Under the pieces are notes generated by a model that was not told the DNA's origin, ran no database searches, and worked only from the letters and a program-made list of their open reading frames with translations. 64,000 nt of DNA. It comes from Paralichthys olivaceus. Taxonomy: Eukaryota > Chordata > Actinopteri > Pleuronectiformes > Paralichthyidae. Within the stretch, counting starts at the first letter, position 1. Every line of letters begins with the position of its first letter. The stretch covers positions 11,889,001-11,953,000 of the forward strand of contig NC_091094.1 in assembly GCF_024713975.1 (NCBI RefSeq). Reading direction: 5' to 3'. Both the position numbers and the translations under genes were made by a program. Below are positions 41,751-52,343 of this stretch, in pieces.

Positions 41751-44700
41751 TTATTCTTTGCTTTCCTCCTCAGTGTCTCTGCTCTTCCTCTTCCCAGTAT
41801 TCTTCTTTTTCAATTCCCTCTGCTGGTTCAGTTCTTCACTTTTATTTTGTATGTAGATGGACTGAAATGAATAAAGGCAAATTAAACATTTGAGTTTGCT
41901 GTCTGCTGTAGAATATATATTCATTTACTACTGTGTTATAAGGACGGAACTGCAAAGTTTTTGATGCCAACATTGACAAAGAGCCCATTCTATGGTAAAG
42001 AAAACAACAATTCATACAATTTAGATGAGATACATCAGTAAAAACTTCACTAGGATTATTTTATATTCAATGCCTGCCGAAAAAACTACTTTCACCTAAA
42101 CCTTACACACTAGACCTTTAAAGGTTCAGTGTGTAGAATTTAGTGGTGAATTTGCATGTTGTAGCTGAATATCCCTCACCTTACCCTCCCCTTCCAAACA
42201 TAAAATAAACCTGTGGTAAACTTAAATTTTTGTATAAGCTCAAAAGGTGTTTAGTTTGTCCAGTCTGGACGACTGTAGAAAACATGGCAGCCTCCGTAGA
42301 GAGGACCCCCTCCTGATGTAAATATAAAGGGTAAAGAAACAACAATCTGTACACTTCAGATGAAACACTCATGAAATCATTGCTAGGATTCATTTATATT
42401 CAATTTCTGCTAATAGACCCCTTTCACCTAAATCTTATACACTGGACCTTTAGGTTCAGTGGAAACAACTCACCAATGCAGTGCTGCGTCGGGCTAAGAG
42501 CTTTACATCCTCTGTAGTCACGGTGCTTCTTTTAGCATGCCTTCAGATCAAATGAGATAATAGGTTTTACCAGCTTTAAGTTATGGAACAAAAGACTTCA
42601 CAGGGTATTTTGACTGAATTTAAAGTACAAGTTAAAGCTATAAAATAAGATTCTCACCTTGCAAAGGCCTCCAGGTCTGTAGCAAATACATCTGAGGAAA
42701 AGTCAAAGTCAACAATTAGATGCAAAGTTTTATTGACTACAGGCAATAAAAAAACGAATAAATATTATCAGTTGGTAATAAAACTGCATTACAATGAATT
42801 TTCTTTTACATACGCAGGTTCAGAATAATACAGTTCTTTACAGTCAGTTAAACACTAATCAACAGAAAACTGGCAACTATTGATAATTGAGTATTTTTGT
42901 CAAAATGCCATCTCTAAAAAAATACCTAATGTTGCCCGGTTATTGTCTATTATAATGAACTCCTGTCAGGGGTTTGGACACTGACTCAACCAACAGTTAG
43001 TTGCTGTCATATTGACACATATTTCTCTGGATTGATAACAACACAATTTGCTAAATCTTTCTGTTAAAATGTAGCATCTTTTGCAACTTAAAAATATAAA
43101 TGGGAACATCAGAGCATAGTTCCCATCTCAGCTGAAGACCTACTCAAGTCAAGTAATCATGGACTCAGCCAGACAAAGAGGAGGAAGAGTGTCCAGGAGA
43201 CAGAGGAGTTTGTTATGTGCAGTATCAATGCACTGAATGCTGAGTGAGTGGCATAAAAAATAATTTTGTTGTGAGAAGTGGATAGTAAATTGTGGCCAAA
43301 TGCAGAATACAGCTTTATGTAGCCCAGCGTTACATCTATTGTATATATTAGTTTTTCATATGTGTATGATAATTATACATGCTTTTTGTATTATAATGCT
43401 AGAATGACAAGTTTTATTTTGTGAATTACTCTCCAAAAAAGTCAAAATCAGAATAAAATGTATCAGTATATTGACAATTAATTAGTGTTTCACAAGTTTG
43501 TGCACTTCACAGCAGTATGTCTGAGTTTGAATCTATAAAATTGGATGTACTGCATGTTTCTGATAGAGTTCACAGGACCGGACAAAGCTTGTGTCATCGC
43601 TCACACCCACCACATTGTCGGAATGTTGTCTCAGCTATCGCTGCTACAACTTGTCGATTGAACTCTCTTCGGTGGACCTCTCCCATCTTCTGACACAGAT
43701 GACCCACAGTGTAGTGCACCGCCGCCTTTAACCTCTGAATTTAAACATTAAAAACCTGATTAGAAGAATTCAAGATGATGCTTCATGGTAAATAGAAGAG
43801 GATAGTGTAACTCTCTCGATGTTATTTAAAAAAAAGAATCCTTTTTTAAGCAGGAATGTTCCATTGAGATACAATGTCTCTTCTGCCAGGGAGACAAGGT
43901 GAACAGCAAAATAAAAAAAGAATTCTAAATGAATGCAAGCAGTGACAGATAACAGAAAAGTATACTGAAGCACAGCAAACAGACTAAAGCACAGATCAGA
44001 TACAGAAACAGGGAATCGAAGGCAGGTTAAAAGCAATGACTATGTTCTATGAAAACTGTTTTAAAAAGATTTTTAAACTTGACGACAGAAGGTAAGAAGT
44101 GCTAGTTTAGAAAAGCTCATTCCAAGAATGTGGTGCATGAATGAAAACAGCAGATTTACCAGTTTTGTTTTGTAGTTGGGACGTTCAGGAGAATTGACTC
44201 TGATTAACTAGTATTGTAGCTACTGGGACAAACTATCAACAGACAAGTATTGTGGAAACTTCCCCAGTAATGCAATAGCAAACAAAATAGTTCGTTAAAA
44301 AAGTATCCTAATGAATAATTAGCCCTGTGATCATGTATTAACATTTATATCACATTTTCTGAATGAATTCCCAGCTGTGTGTGGTATATAGTTGTTAGTG
44401 GTAGTATAGTTAATCATCTAACGTGACCTGGACCCATGTGTGCAGGACAATAGAACACAGGTGCTGGAGCTCGAGGGGTCAGGAGCCTATGGGTGAAGCT
44501 ATAACTTAATATTTCTTATGTCTTTCACAGAGCTCAGTTAAAATACTACAAAGAAAGTGGAAACAACCCAGAAAAGACACAAAACGAACACAAAGATGGA
44601 AAATGAACACAATAAACAGCATGAACACAAAGAGACGAGAAACACTTGACATTGATCACAAAGACACGCAAAATGGTCCCAGAGACAAAATCATCACAAC

Positions 44701-46622
44701 AAATATTTAACCACAGACACAAAATGATCACAACAAACAAACGTTCGAAAAGAGACTAGAAACACTTGACATGATCACAAAATGATGACAACAAATATAA
44801 AACGACCAGAGAGACACACAAACTGAACACAACACACTTAAAACAATAACAACCAACACAAAATGAGCACAACAAATACAACACGAAGACAGAGAGACAC
44901 AAAGCTCTCACCAGTCTCTTGTTGATAAAATGTCCTCACCAGTCTCTTGTTGATAAAATGTCCTCACCAGTCTCTTGTTTATAAAATGTCCTCACCAGTC
45001 TCTTGTTGATAAAATGTCCTCACCAGTCTCTTGTTTATAAAATGTCCTCACCAGTCTCTTGTTTATAAAATGTCCTCACCAGTCTCTTGTTTATAAAATG
45101 TCCTCACCAGCCTCTTGTTTATAAAATGTCCTCACCAGTCTCTTGTTTATAAAATGTCCTCACCAGCCTCTTGTCTATAAAATGTCCTCATCAGTCTCTT
45201 GTTTATAAAATGTCCTCACCAGTCTCTTGTTGATAAAATGTCCTCACCAGTCTCTTGTTTATAAAATGTCCTCACCAGTCTCTTGTTTATAAAATGTCCT
45301 CACCAGTCTCTTGTTTATAAAATGTCCTCACCAGTCTCTTGTTTATAAAATGTCCTCACCAGTCTCTTGTTTATAAAATGTCCTCATCAGCCTCTTGTTT
45401 ATAAAATGTCCTCACCAGTCTCTTGTTTATAAAATGTCCTCACCAGTCTCTTGTTTATAAAATGTCCTCACCAGTCTCTTGTTTATAAAATGTCCTCACC
45501 AGTCTCTTGTTTATAAAATGTCCTCACCAGTCTCTTGTTTATAAAATGTCCTCACCAGTCTCTTGTTTATAACATGTCCTCACCAGTCTCTTGTTTATAA
45601 AATGTCCTCACCAGTCTCTTGTTTATAAAATGTCCTCACCAGTCTCTTGTTTATAAAATGTCCTCACCAGTCTCTTGTTGATAAAATGTCCTCACCAGTC
45701 TCTTGTTTATAAAATGTCCTCACCAGTCTCTTGTTGATAAAATGTCCTCACCAGTCTCTTGTTTATAAAATGTCCTCACCAGTCTCTTGTTTATAAAATG
45801 TCCTCATCAGCCTCTTGTTTATAAAATGTCCTCACCAGTCTCTTGTTGATAAAATGTCCTCACCAGTCTCTTGTTTATAAAATGTCCTCACCAGTCTCTT
45901 GTTTATAAAATGTCCTCACCAGTCTCTTGTTTATAAAATGTCCTCACCAGCCTCTTGTTTATAAAATGTCCTCACCAGTCTCTTGTTGATAAAATGTCCT
46001 CACCAGTCTCTTGTTTATAAAATGTCCTCACCAGCCTCTTGTTTATAAAATGTCCTCACCAGTCTCTTGTTGATAAAATGTCCTCACCAGTCTCTTGTTT
46101 ATAAAATGTCCTCACCAGTCTCTTGTTTATAAAATGTCCTCACCAGTCTCTTGTTTATAACATGTCCTCACCAGTCTCTTGTTGATAAAATGTCCTCACC
46201 AGTCTCTTGTTTATAAAATGTCCTCACCAGTCTCTTGTTTATAAAATGTCCTCACCAGCCTCTTGTTGATAAAATGTCCTCATCAGCCTCTTGTTTATAA
46301 AATGTCCTCACCAGTCTCTTGTTGATAAAATGTCCTCACCAGTCTCTTGTTTATAAAATGTCCTCACCAGTCTCTTGTTTATAAAATGTCCTCACCAGTC
46401 TCTTGTTTATAAAATGTCCTCACCAGTCTCTTGTTGATAAAATGTCCTCACCAGCCTCTTGTTGATAAAATGTCCTCATCAGCCTCTTGTTGATAAAATG
46501 TCCTCACCAGTCTGTCCACAGACATGAGTTCAGTGTCCTGTGTCTATTGTTGATGATGTCAACACAGAAAACTTAACACATGTAGAAGCTGTTGTTACCT
46601 GACGCGCTTCTTCTTTATCCAT
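41751..46622 (-). CDS. cenps: Centromere protein S (CENP-S / MHF1)
   Basis: A histone-fold protein that pairs with CENP-X, acting at the kinetochore (CENP-T-W-S-X) and with FANCM in replication-fork repair. Five coding exons on the minus strand: 46622-46599, 43734-43611, 42691-42658, 42540-42474, 41861-41751. Phases close to give 119 aa. Identification rests on RLKAAVHYTVGHLCQ, VVAAIAETTFRQCD, DLEAFARHAKRSTVTTEDVK and LLARRSTAL, all close to human CENP-S, plus the basic C-terminal tail KKKNTGKRKSRDTEEESKE. The 8-residue first exon (MDKEEARQ) is placed by its in-phase donor at the right side of the minisatellite. It is the least certain part. An AATAAA-type signal on the minus strand near 41696 ends a short 3'UTR, convergent with tardbp. 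Confidence 0.94.
41975..42121. mobile_element. Partial TTAA-ended MITE copy
   Basis: The right-end portion of the same family as 42118-42453 and 50677-51025 (words GGTAAAGAAAACAACAATTCATAC, CTTCACTAGGATTATTTTATATTCAATGCCTGC, TTTCACCTAAACCTTACACACTAGACCTTTAA). It ends in the TTAA where the next copy begins. Confidence 0.7.
42118..42453. mobile_element. TTAA-ended (piggyBac-like) MITE in cenps intron 4
   Basis: Starts TTAAAGGTTCAGTGTGTAGAATTTA and ends with the inverted AAATCTTATACACTGGACCTTTA(G). The TTAA borders and imperfect inverted ends fit piggyBac-type targets. It ends 20 bp before cenps coding exon 4. About 336 bp and without coding capacity. Confidence 0.7.
43735..44904 (-). other. 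cenps intron 1, non-repeat part
   Basis: AT-rich. From about 44560 to 44900 it is made of loosely repeated AACACAAAGAGAC / CACAACAAATA words that grade into the minisatellite. No other exon is seen. Confidence 0.5.
44905..46513. repeat. 28-bp minisatellite, 57 units, in cenps intron 1
   Basis: Consensus unit TCCTCACCAGTCTCTTGTTT + ATAAAATG (28 bp). From 44905 to 46500 there are 1596 bases, exactly 57 x 28, then a 13-base partial unit. Variation is almost wholly substitution: TTTAT/TTGAT, AGTCTC/AGCCTC, CACCAG/CATCAG and a rare AACATG. Variants are scattered and shared between distant units. No spacers are present, so it is not a CRISPR-type array. Confidence 0.97.
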
Positions 46623-47584
46623 TTCCACGTGAAACAAACCAGCGGTTGTTAACGTAAAGTATCGAAACTGTCGGTGAATCAGGGAAAACGTGACAAACCA
46701 AGCCTCGTTCAGCAAAGACCAAAGACTACACAAAGAAAAACACAGAAACTCAGAACTGTTGTAAAACCCGCGGCACAAATTCATCAGCACACCAACAAGT
46801 TTGTTTCCTGTTTGTGACGAAGATCTTGTAGAGCGACATCTTGTGGTCTGGAGGAAAGACTGCAACATCAGACACTGCGGTTAGAAATCAAATGACACAG
46901 GAGGCAGTGGTGGAAAGTACTTTTACTCCAAAGTGAACTGCAATTTGGATCCAGTCTACTAATACTTTAGGTGAATTCTTCACTTTGATTTCACTTTTCT
47001 GTATAATGTCACTGCATTCAGATGAGCTGATAAGATGCATTCATGCGGTGTCGTAAAACAAGCTTCTCGTCAGAACAACTTGAAGAGTAGACAAACCTTT
47101 ATTATTCGTGATTTTTCCTCTCACTTTGTAAAACACAGAGGCATAGACATTACATATAAGAGACATAAACTGTGCTTGAATATATATGTGGTCATATGCG
47201 ATTGGCAGGGTAACAGAGTAAAGACGGCACCGTTTGGTAATCCAGCTTAGCACCACATTTTTCTAACAGTACAAATTATTGACAATTATGATAAATACTG
47301 TGATCTTAAAATATGATCCATTGTAATTAAATCAACAAAAAACGGTGAAAAAGACACTCAGGGGTTTATTTTATGCATTTTACTTCAATAACATTCAGTA
47401 CATCAATACTTTTGTCATTTTACTTAAGTAGGATTTGAATGCAGTACTTTTCACGTTTCAATTTGTAGTATTTCTAAAATAACAGATTCAGATACTTATT
47501 CTCCAACTGACTATGAAACGAGTAAAACTATATGATATATCTCTGCAGTATGAAATGGTTTCAACAATCATAAGAAAAAATAAA
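46623..47584. other. Spacer: cenps promoter and rbp7 3' end
   Basis: The less AT-rich part just right of the cenps start (46623-46880) is probably its promoter. A minus-strand AATAAA-type signal near 47365 probably ends rbp7. No other gene is seen between. Confidence 0.45.
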
Positions 47585-48460
47585 TCACAGAGTCCTTTTG
47601 TAAATTTGCTTGCAGACTTGGTCCTCACAGGTAAGTTCCTGAGAAGAGAGAACACATTGGAGTTATTATAAACTAACTGGGTTGTGCAGAGTCACCAGCA
47701 GGACGAGAAGCTGAGTCGTACCAAGTGAAGCTCATCTCCGTGAATCCAGTGCTTCCACCCTCTGTTCTTCTTTTTTCCTTTCTGAACACACACCAGCTTA
47801 TCATTTTCCCAGGTCACCACAGTCTGGTGGGAAATGGAAAACAGAAAACTACAGTTAAATATGTTACTGCATCAGATATCAGTTTGTGAGATGACTCTAT
47901 CCTGCTTTTGACATTGCATACATGGGCTAATTTTATGATTGTAATATTCCAGTCCACTAAAGGTTTTACCTGACACGTCCGGTTGTCCATTCCCGTCATC
48001 ACCTCTTGGAACTCCTCTCCAATTTTGAACGAGGACTCATAATTTCTAAAAGTAGTGAACGTCCTGATGACGAAACAATCTCCATCTTGCTTAATCACCT
48101 TCTGGGGCTTCAACATCGAGGCAATTTTGCGTGTTGCAAAATCAATGCCTGCACAAAGAGATAAAAATAGCATTCACTTTCACTACGCATAAAAAAGTCT
48201 CTAGGTCATTGATAAAAAGAAATGCATGTTAATAAATCAATATGAACCTGATCCATTCAACATTGATGATGCTGAGCCAGATTTCTTATTCAGACAAACT
48301 TTTCATTAAACAAAAGGATTTCCCTCTTGTCCTAATTAAACATTTAAATGAACACTTTCACAGATTAAAAGAAGCACTGACACCTACCAAGTGCAATCAT
48401 GTATCCCTCAAAATTAACATTACTGACGAGGTCCCATGTCCCACTGTAGTTGACAGGCAT
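47585..48460 (-). CDS. rbp7: Cellular retinol-binding protein (RBP7 / CRBP IV type)
   Basis: A cytosolic carrier of retinol in the fatty-acid-binding-protein fold. Four coding exons on the minus strand: 48460-48388, 48148-47970, 47823-47722, 47638-47585, with the classic 73/179/102/54 structure of this family, giving 135 aa. Protein words: [115 protein letters not shown] is closest to RBP7. The residue equivalent to ligand-contacting Gln108 of CRBP I is His (GWKHW), as in human RBP7, and argues against RBP1 and RBP2. Its start is divergent from the membrane-protein gene to the right, 265 bp apart. Confidence 0.92.
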
Positions 48461-48725
48461 CTTGTTGGATGTGGTCCTGACTCTCTGGAAGAGGCTACAG
48501 GCTCCAGTATGTGGAGGCAACAGATTTTAAGCCCTTGGGTGGGATGTTTCATTGTGTGTCAATGTGGGACAGAGGTGATGTGTTGCAGGCTGCACATTTA
48601 CACATAATATGAGGAAACTATTCTGTTCCTGTTAGGACGAAAGCCCCCCTGCAGGATGTTATTCTTTAATCATATTAAAACACTGCGCATTTAATAGTGT
48701 TTTTAAGGAATACAATGTGGAGCAA

Positions 48726-49829
48726 ATGACTCTGAGCTTGTGCAGCGTGAAATACAATCCTTCCTCCGGCTCAAATGCAGAGCTGCTTCAGCTGAACACG
48801 TCCAGACGTCAGGAACAGAGTTACAGCACACGTCTGCCTGCATGTCTCAACATCCATGTTTCTCTACATGCTAGTCTTCATGGCGTATCATGGCAGCAGA
48901 TGGATACCAAGGAGTAAGAGGTTAAGATTGTAAGTGCTGTTATAGTTAAGAGATATTATAAATCCTAAAATACCATTATCTTGAATCAGACGTGCTCATG
49001 TCAGTGTGTTTGATGGATTTAATCCTGTTGTTTTGTTCATGTTCTATTTGCAGTCAAATACTGAATGCAGTGTTCACAGCTATTGTTCTGGTTCCTCAGT
49101 TCTACGTCTTAGCGAGGTAACTAAGACAGAGGTGATGGCATCAGGCCATAGAGATCACAGGTCATCTGCACAAGAGGGAGCGGGGCATTAATAATGACGC
49201 TACGTCCTCTGCTTCTGTTTTTAAAAAGGCCCAAATCCTCCAGATACTGCAGGCAGCCTCTTCTCAACAACCTGTCGGCCTCCGTCGCCTTGTCCTTAAT
49301 AGCTTCAGGTAACCCACACCAGACCAAGCTTCAAAACACATTATTTGACATCAAGACAAAAAATGAGTTGTATGGATATAACTTTGTCTTTTCATAGGGT
49401 TTTCAGTGATCTTCACGTTGTTGGACCCAGTTCCTCAGAGCTTGTGGGCGTCCTATCATGTGTTTGGGCTGCTGTCATGTGGACATGGACTGTGCACTAC
49501 CATCCTGACTCTGACAGCCACAGCATGTGTAAGAAAATGACCTTAACGCTCGTTCTACAGAAAAAAAATGCATTAAAACATTTGATTGATGTGTTCATGT
49601 GTATTCACAGGCCAAGACGACCCCAGAGCTGTACTACACGTCTCTTATTCTGATGGTTGCCTCCATTTTCAGTACAGGTGAATACATGTACTCGTACTGT
49701 GTAGTACTCTTCAATTCAAAGTTATAACACCAGATCGTGTCTTGTTTAGGTTTTTTCACGGTGAGAGGAGGACGCTGGCTGACTAACAGGCGGCCCGTGA
49801 CGGACCCGGGCACAAACAATGAGCGATAA
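48726..49829 (+). CDS. Uncharacterised multi-pass membrane protein, possibly MS4A/CD20-like
   Basis: I do not recognise this gene with certainty. Six exons, 48726-48913, 49054-49116, 49175-49308, 49398-49528, 49611-49677, 49750-49829, have GT/AG junctions and phases that join into one 220-aa frame. It has a polar N-terminus (MTLSLCSVKYNPSSG, about 60 aa) and hydrophobic segments ILNAVFTAIVLVPQFYVLA, GALIMTLRPLLLFL, LNNLSASVALSLIASGFSVI, GLCTTILTLTATACA and YYTSLILMVASIFSTGFF. A basic/polar tail ends GTNNER. A short loop KSSRYCRQPLLNNLS before the third segment, the overall length and the small exons recall MS4A (CD20-like) proteins. The resemblance is weak. The hydrophobic frame is kept across five introns, which argues for a real gene. 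The acceptor at 49174 and the start ATG are the least sure points. Confidence 0.55.
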
Positions 49830-50676
49830 AAAGATCCAGCTGTCCCACGTTGACATCCGACACTCCACGTATTAAAATTTCATGTGGTTTCCATGCCAAC
49901 AGAATTGGTAACTTTAAACCATGGGAACAAAAACTAAAAAGTAAAAGCGACTTCAGAAAAGTATCAGGAAGCAGAAGTCTTGACTATCAGAGCGGTTTCA
50001 CTTTTATTTGTTGATGGTGTAACTGTTCATAGGAAGTAAATAAATACATGATCTACACAGCAGATTCAGTGTGTATTTGTAAATACATATTTGCATATAT
50101 GTATACAAAAATACAGTTATGAATATATAATCAGCACCGATAGTAACATTTATCCAGATGGGAAAAGTGTAGCTACAGAACAGATTGTAATATATGACAA
50201 AATGCAGATGTTGTATCAAAACATGACCCATGTTATCTGAGTGGTCTTATCCAAAAGGAAACTTGGAAAATATCTGTGCTGACAACAAATCTGTATAAAA
50301 ATAAACTGGAAAATCCAACCTGTGCACTTTGTACATGTAGTTTTTACCTTCTATGTTCTATGCTCCACACACTGCAGCTGATCTCTGTCAGAATCAATGT
50401 TAATGTTCAGATCACATGTATTTATCACAAATCAATGTATGATTTTCTTGCGGGTCGTTACGTATTGCAGTGCTCCACTTACAGTGCATATACTGTAATA
50501 TACTGTACATGTTGGCCTATGATCATACACAGACACTACAGGAGAAGTCCTCCACACTCAGGTGTATAAATGAACCTTGAAAAGAAAAACAGAACTCCTC
50601 ACACTGTCCATCACTTGAACTGACTTTATTATTACTATGAATTATTTACTTTTTAAAAATTGTTGATTGTTCACAC

Positions 50677-51025
50677 TTAAAGGTACATTGTGTAGAATTT
50701 AGTGACATCTAGTGGTGAAATTGCATGTTGCAGCTGATCACCCCTCACCTCACCCTCTCCTTCCAAACATGAAAAAGAACCTGTGGTAGCTTCAGTTGTC
50801 ATAAAAACTCAAAAGGTGTTTAGTTTGTCCAGTCTGGGCTAATGTAAAAAACATGGTGGCCCCTGAGAGAGGACCCCCTTGATGTAAATATAAAGTATTT
50901 AAATATAAAGGGCCTTTTCTTGGGTAAAGGGAATTCGTACAATTTTAATGACACACATAGTGAAAACATCATGAAGATTATTTTTATTACCCCTTTCACC
51001 TAAATCTTACGCACTGAACCTTTAA
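50677..51025. mobile_element. TTAA-ended (piggyBac-like) MITE
   Basis: A 349-bp full copy bounded by TTAA on both sides: left TTAAAGGTACATTGTGTAGAATTTA, right inverted AAATCTTACGCACTGAACCTTTAA. It shares its interior (CCTTCCAAACAT, CAAAAGGTGTTTAGTTTGTCCAGTCTGG) with 42118-42453. Confidence 0.78.
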
Positions 51026-51599
51026 TGATGTGCAGCAACTGTTTGGACTCTAGAAATAGCACCTTGATTTTTCCTAGTGGAATTTGAACCTGCACCAAAT
51101 ATTTTGAATTACCTGAAAGATTTTAATAACATTCTTTTTATTTTCAAAATTAAAAATCTTTTGTTACACAAACAAAATATGAATTCAACTGTTAAATTTT
51201 CATTTTATTCAACTCATCACTGCCACCCCAAATATATGAAATATACAATCAAAAGTAAAGATCCCACAGTAAACTGCATTTATGTAAACATTAAGAAATT
51301 CACCTGAGATCTGATACAATTCAGATGTTATTATAATTCTGCATGTTTTGTATAGATATTCACTCATCTCACACTTGATTAGCCTCAGATCAACCATAAA
51401 CGGTTTGCAAGATCCCTCCACACAGTCACACACAAAGGAATATTCACCAAAATTTAAATTTGAATAATGAAAGGACCGTACCTGCTTCACGTGACTCATT
51501 AGCAAATAATCACATATACTTCACATTCCTTCTACTTTCTTTTACATTGTGTTAAAGGATGTTTTTGATATTTTCACAGATTTATAGTATTTGGGAATA

Positions 51600-51715
51600 G
51601 TTTATCATCTGGAACACTTAGTGAACTGATATCTATGAGTGTGTGATATTTCTTGCAGTGTGACTGAATTTAAGGGGAATGTTGGGCCTCTGGGGGCAGT
51701 GTGCGCTCAGTGAGC
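51600..51715 (+). repeat. Dispersed repeat, 3' part (same family as 14880-15165)
   Basis: Contains GATATCTATGAGTGTGTGATATTT and GACTGAATTTAAGGGGAATGTTGGGCCTC, matching the end of the copy near 15100-15160. The 5' part is missing. Apart from this and the MITE, the 49830-52343 spacer holds nothing recognisable; it should contain the 3' ends of the membrane-protein gene and of h6pd. Confidence 0.55.
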
Positions 51716-52343
51716 CATTCCAGATGGGTTTGAGATCACTTAAGTTTAGGTAGCTCATGAAACATACACTGGGACATATAATCATTTATAATTTAAGATT
51801 TGGTATCCAATAGATTATTCACACATGTACAGATGTGTGATGTGGTCCATATATATCCTATATAAATATCCTTATTTGGACATGTTGTAAGTTTTGTATG
51901 GGTTTAAATATACCTGACAGGAAATAGTCATTCAGAACTGAATGGGATTTCACAATGTTACCTTGGACTGATCTCTATTCTCCACCTTTTGACGTAAATC
52001 TAAATGTAAAACTCTTTCTTGCTGGTGAATCTATGAGCAGGAAAACAATGTCCCTGTTAAGGTGAGGAAAAACAAACATTTAATCATGTCCAGTTTCCAT
52101 GTTTCCAAACTGTTTTGTGCTGACATACTACACAGTGAAAGGGACAATGAATTTCTTCTTTTGATTTGGCTGCAGGTCAGGAAATCAATCAGAAAACCAC
52201 TGACATTAAAGAAATGCAGCAGTAATGATCAGTTTGTGATATTTGTAATGAACACACTAAAAGACGTACTGGTCCTCACACACTCTCCACTCATAACCAG
52301 ATGCTAATTAAAGCAGCTGTGTGATTGAAAGTTAGGTTAACGA

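Noticed and set aside
44905-46513. CRISPR-like array of 28-bp repeats
   Set aside because: Units abut with no spacers and the DNA is vertebrate; it is a minisatellite.
47585-48460. RBP1, RBP2 or RBP5 as identity
   Set aside because: [11 protein letters not shown] with KPQKVI and GWKHW fits RBP7 best; RBP1 and RBP2 have Gln at the GW-x-Q position, and RBP5 differs in the N-terminal half.
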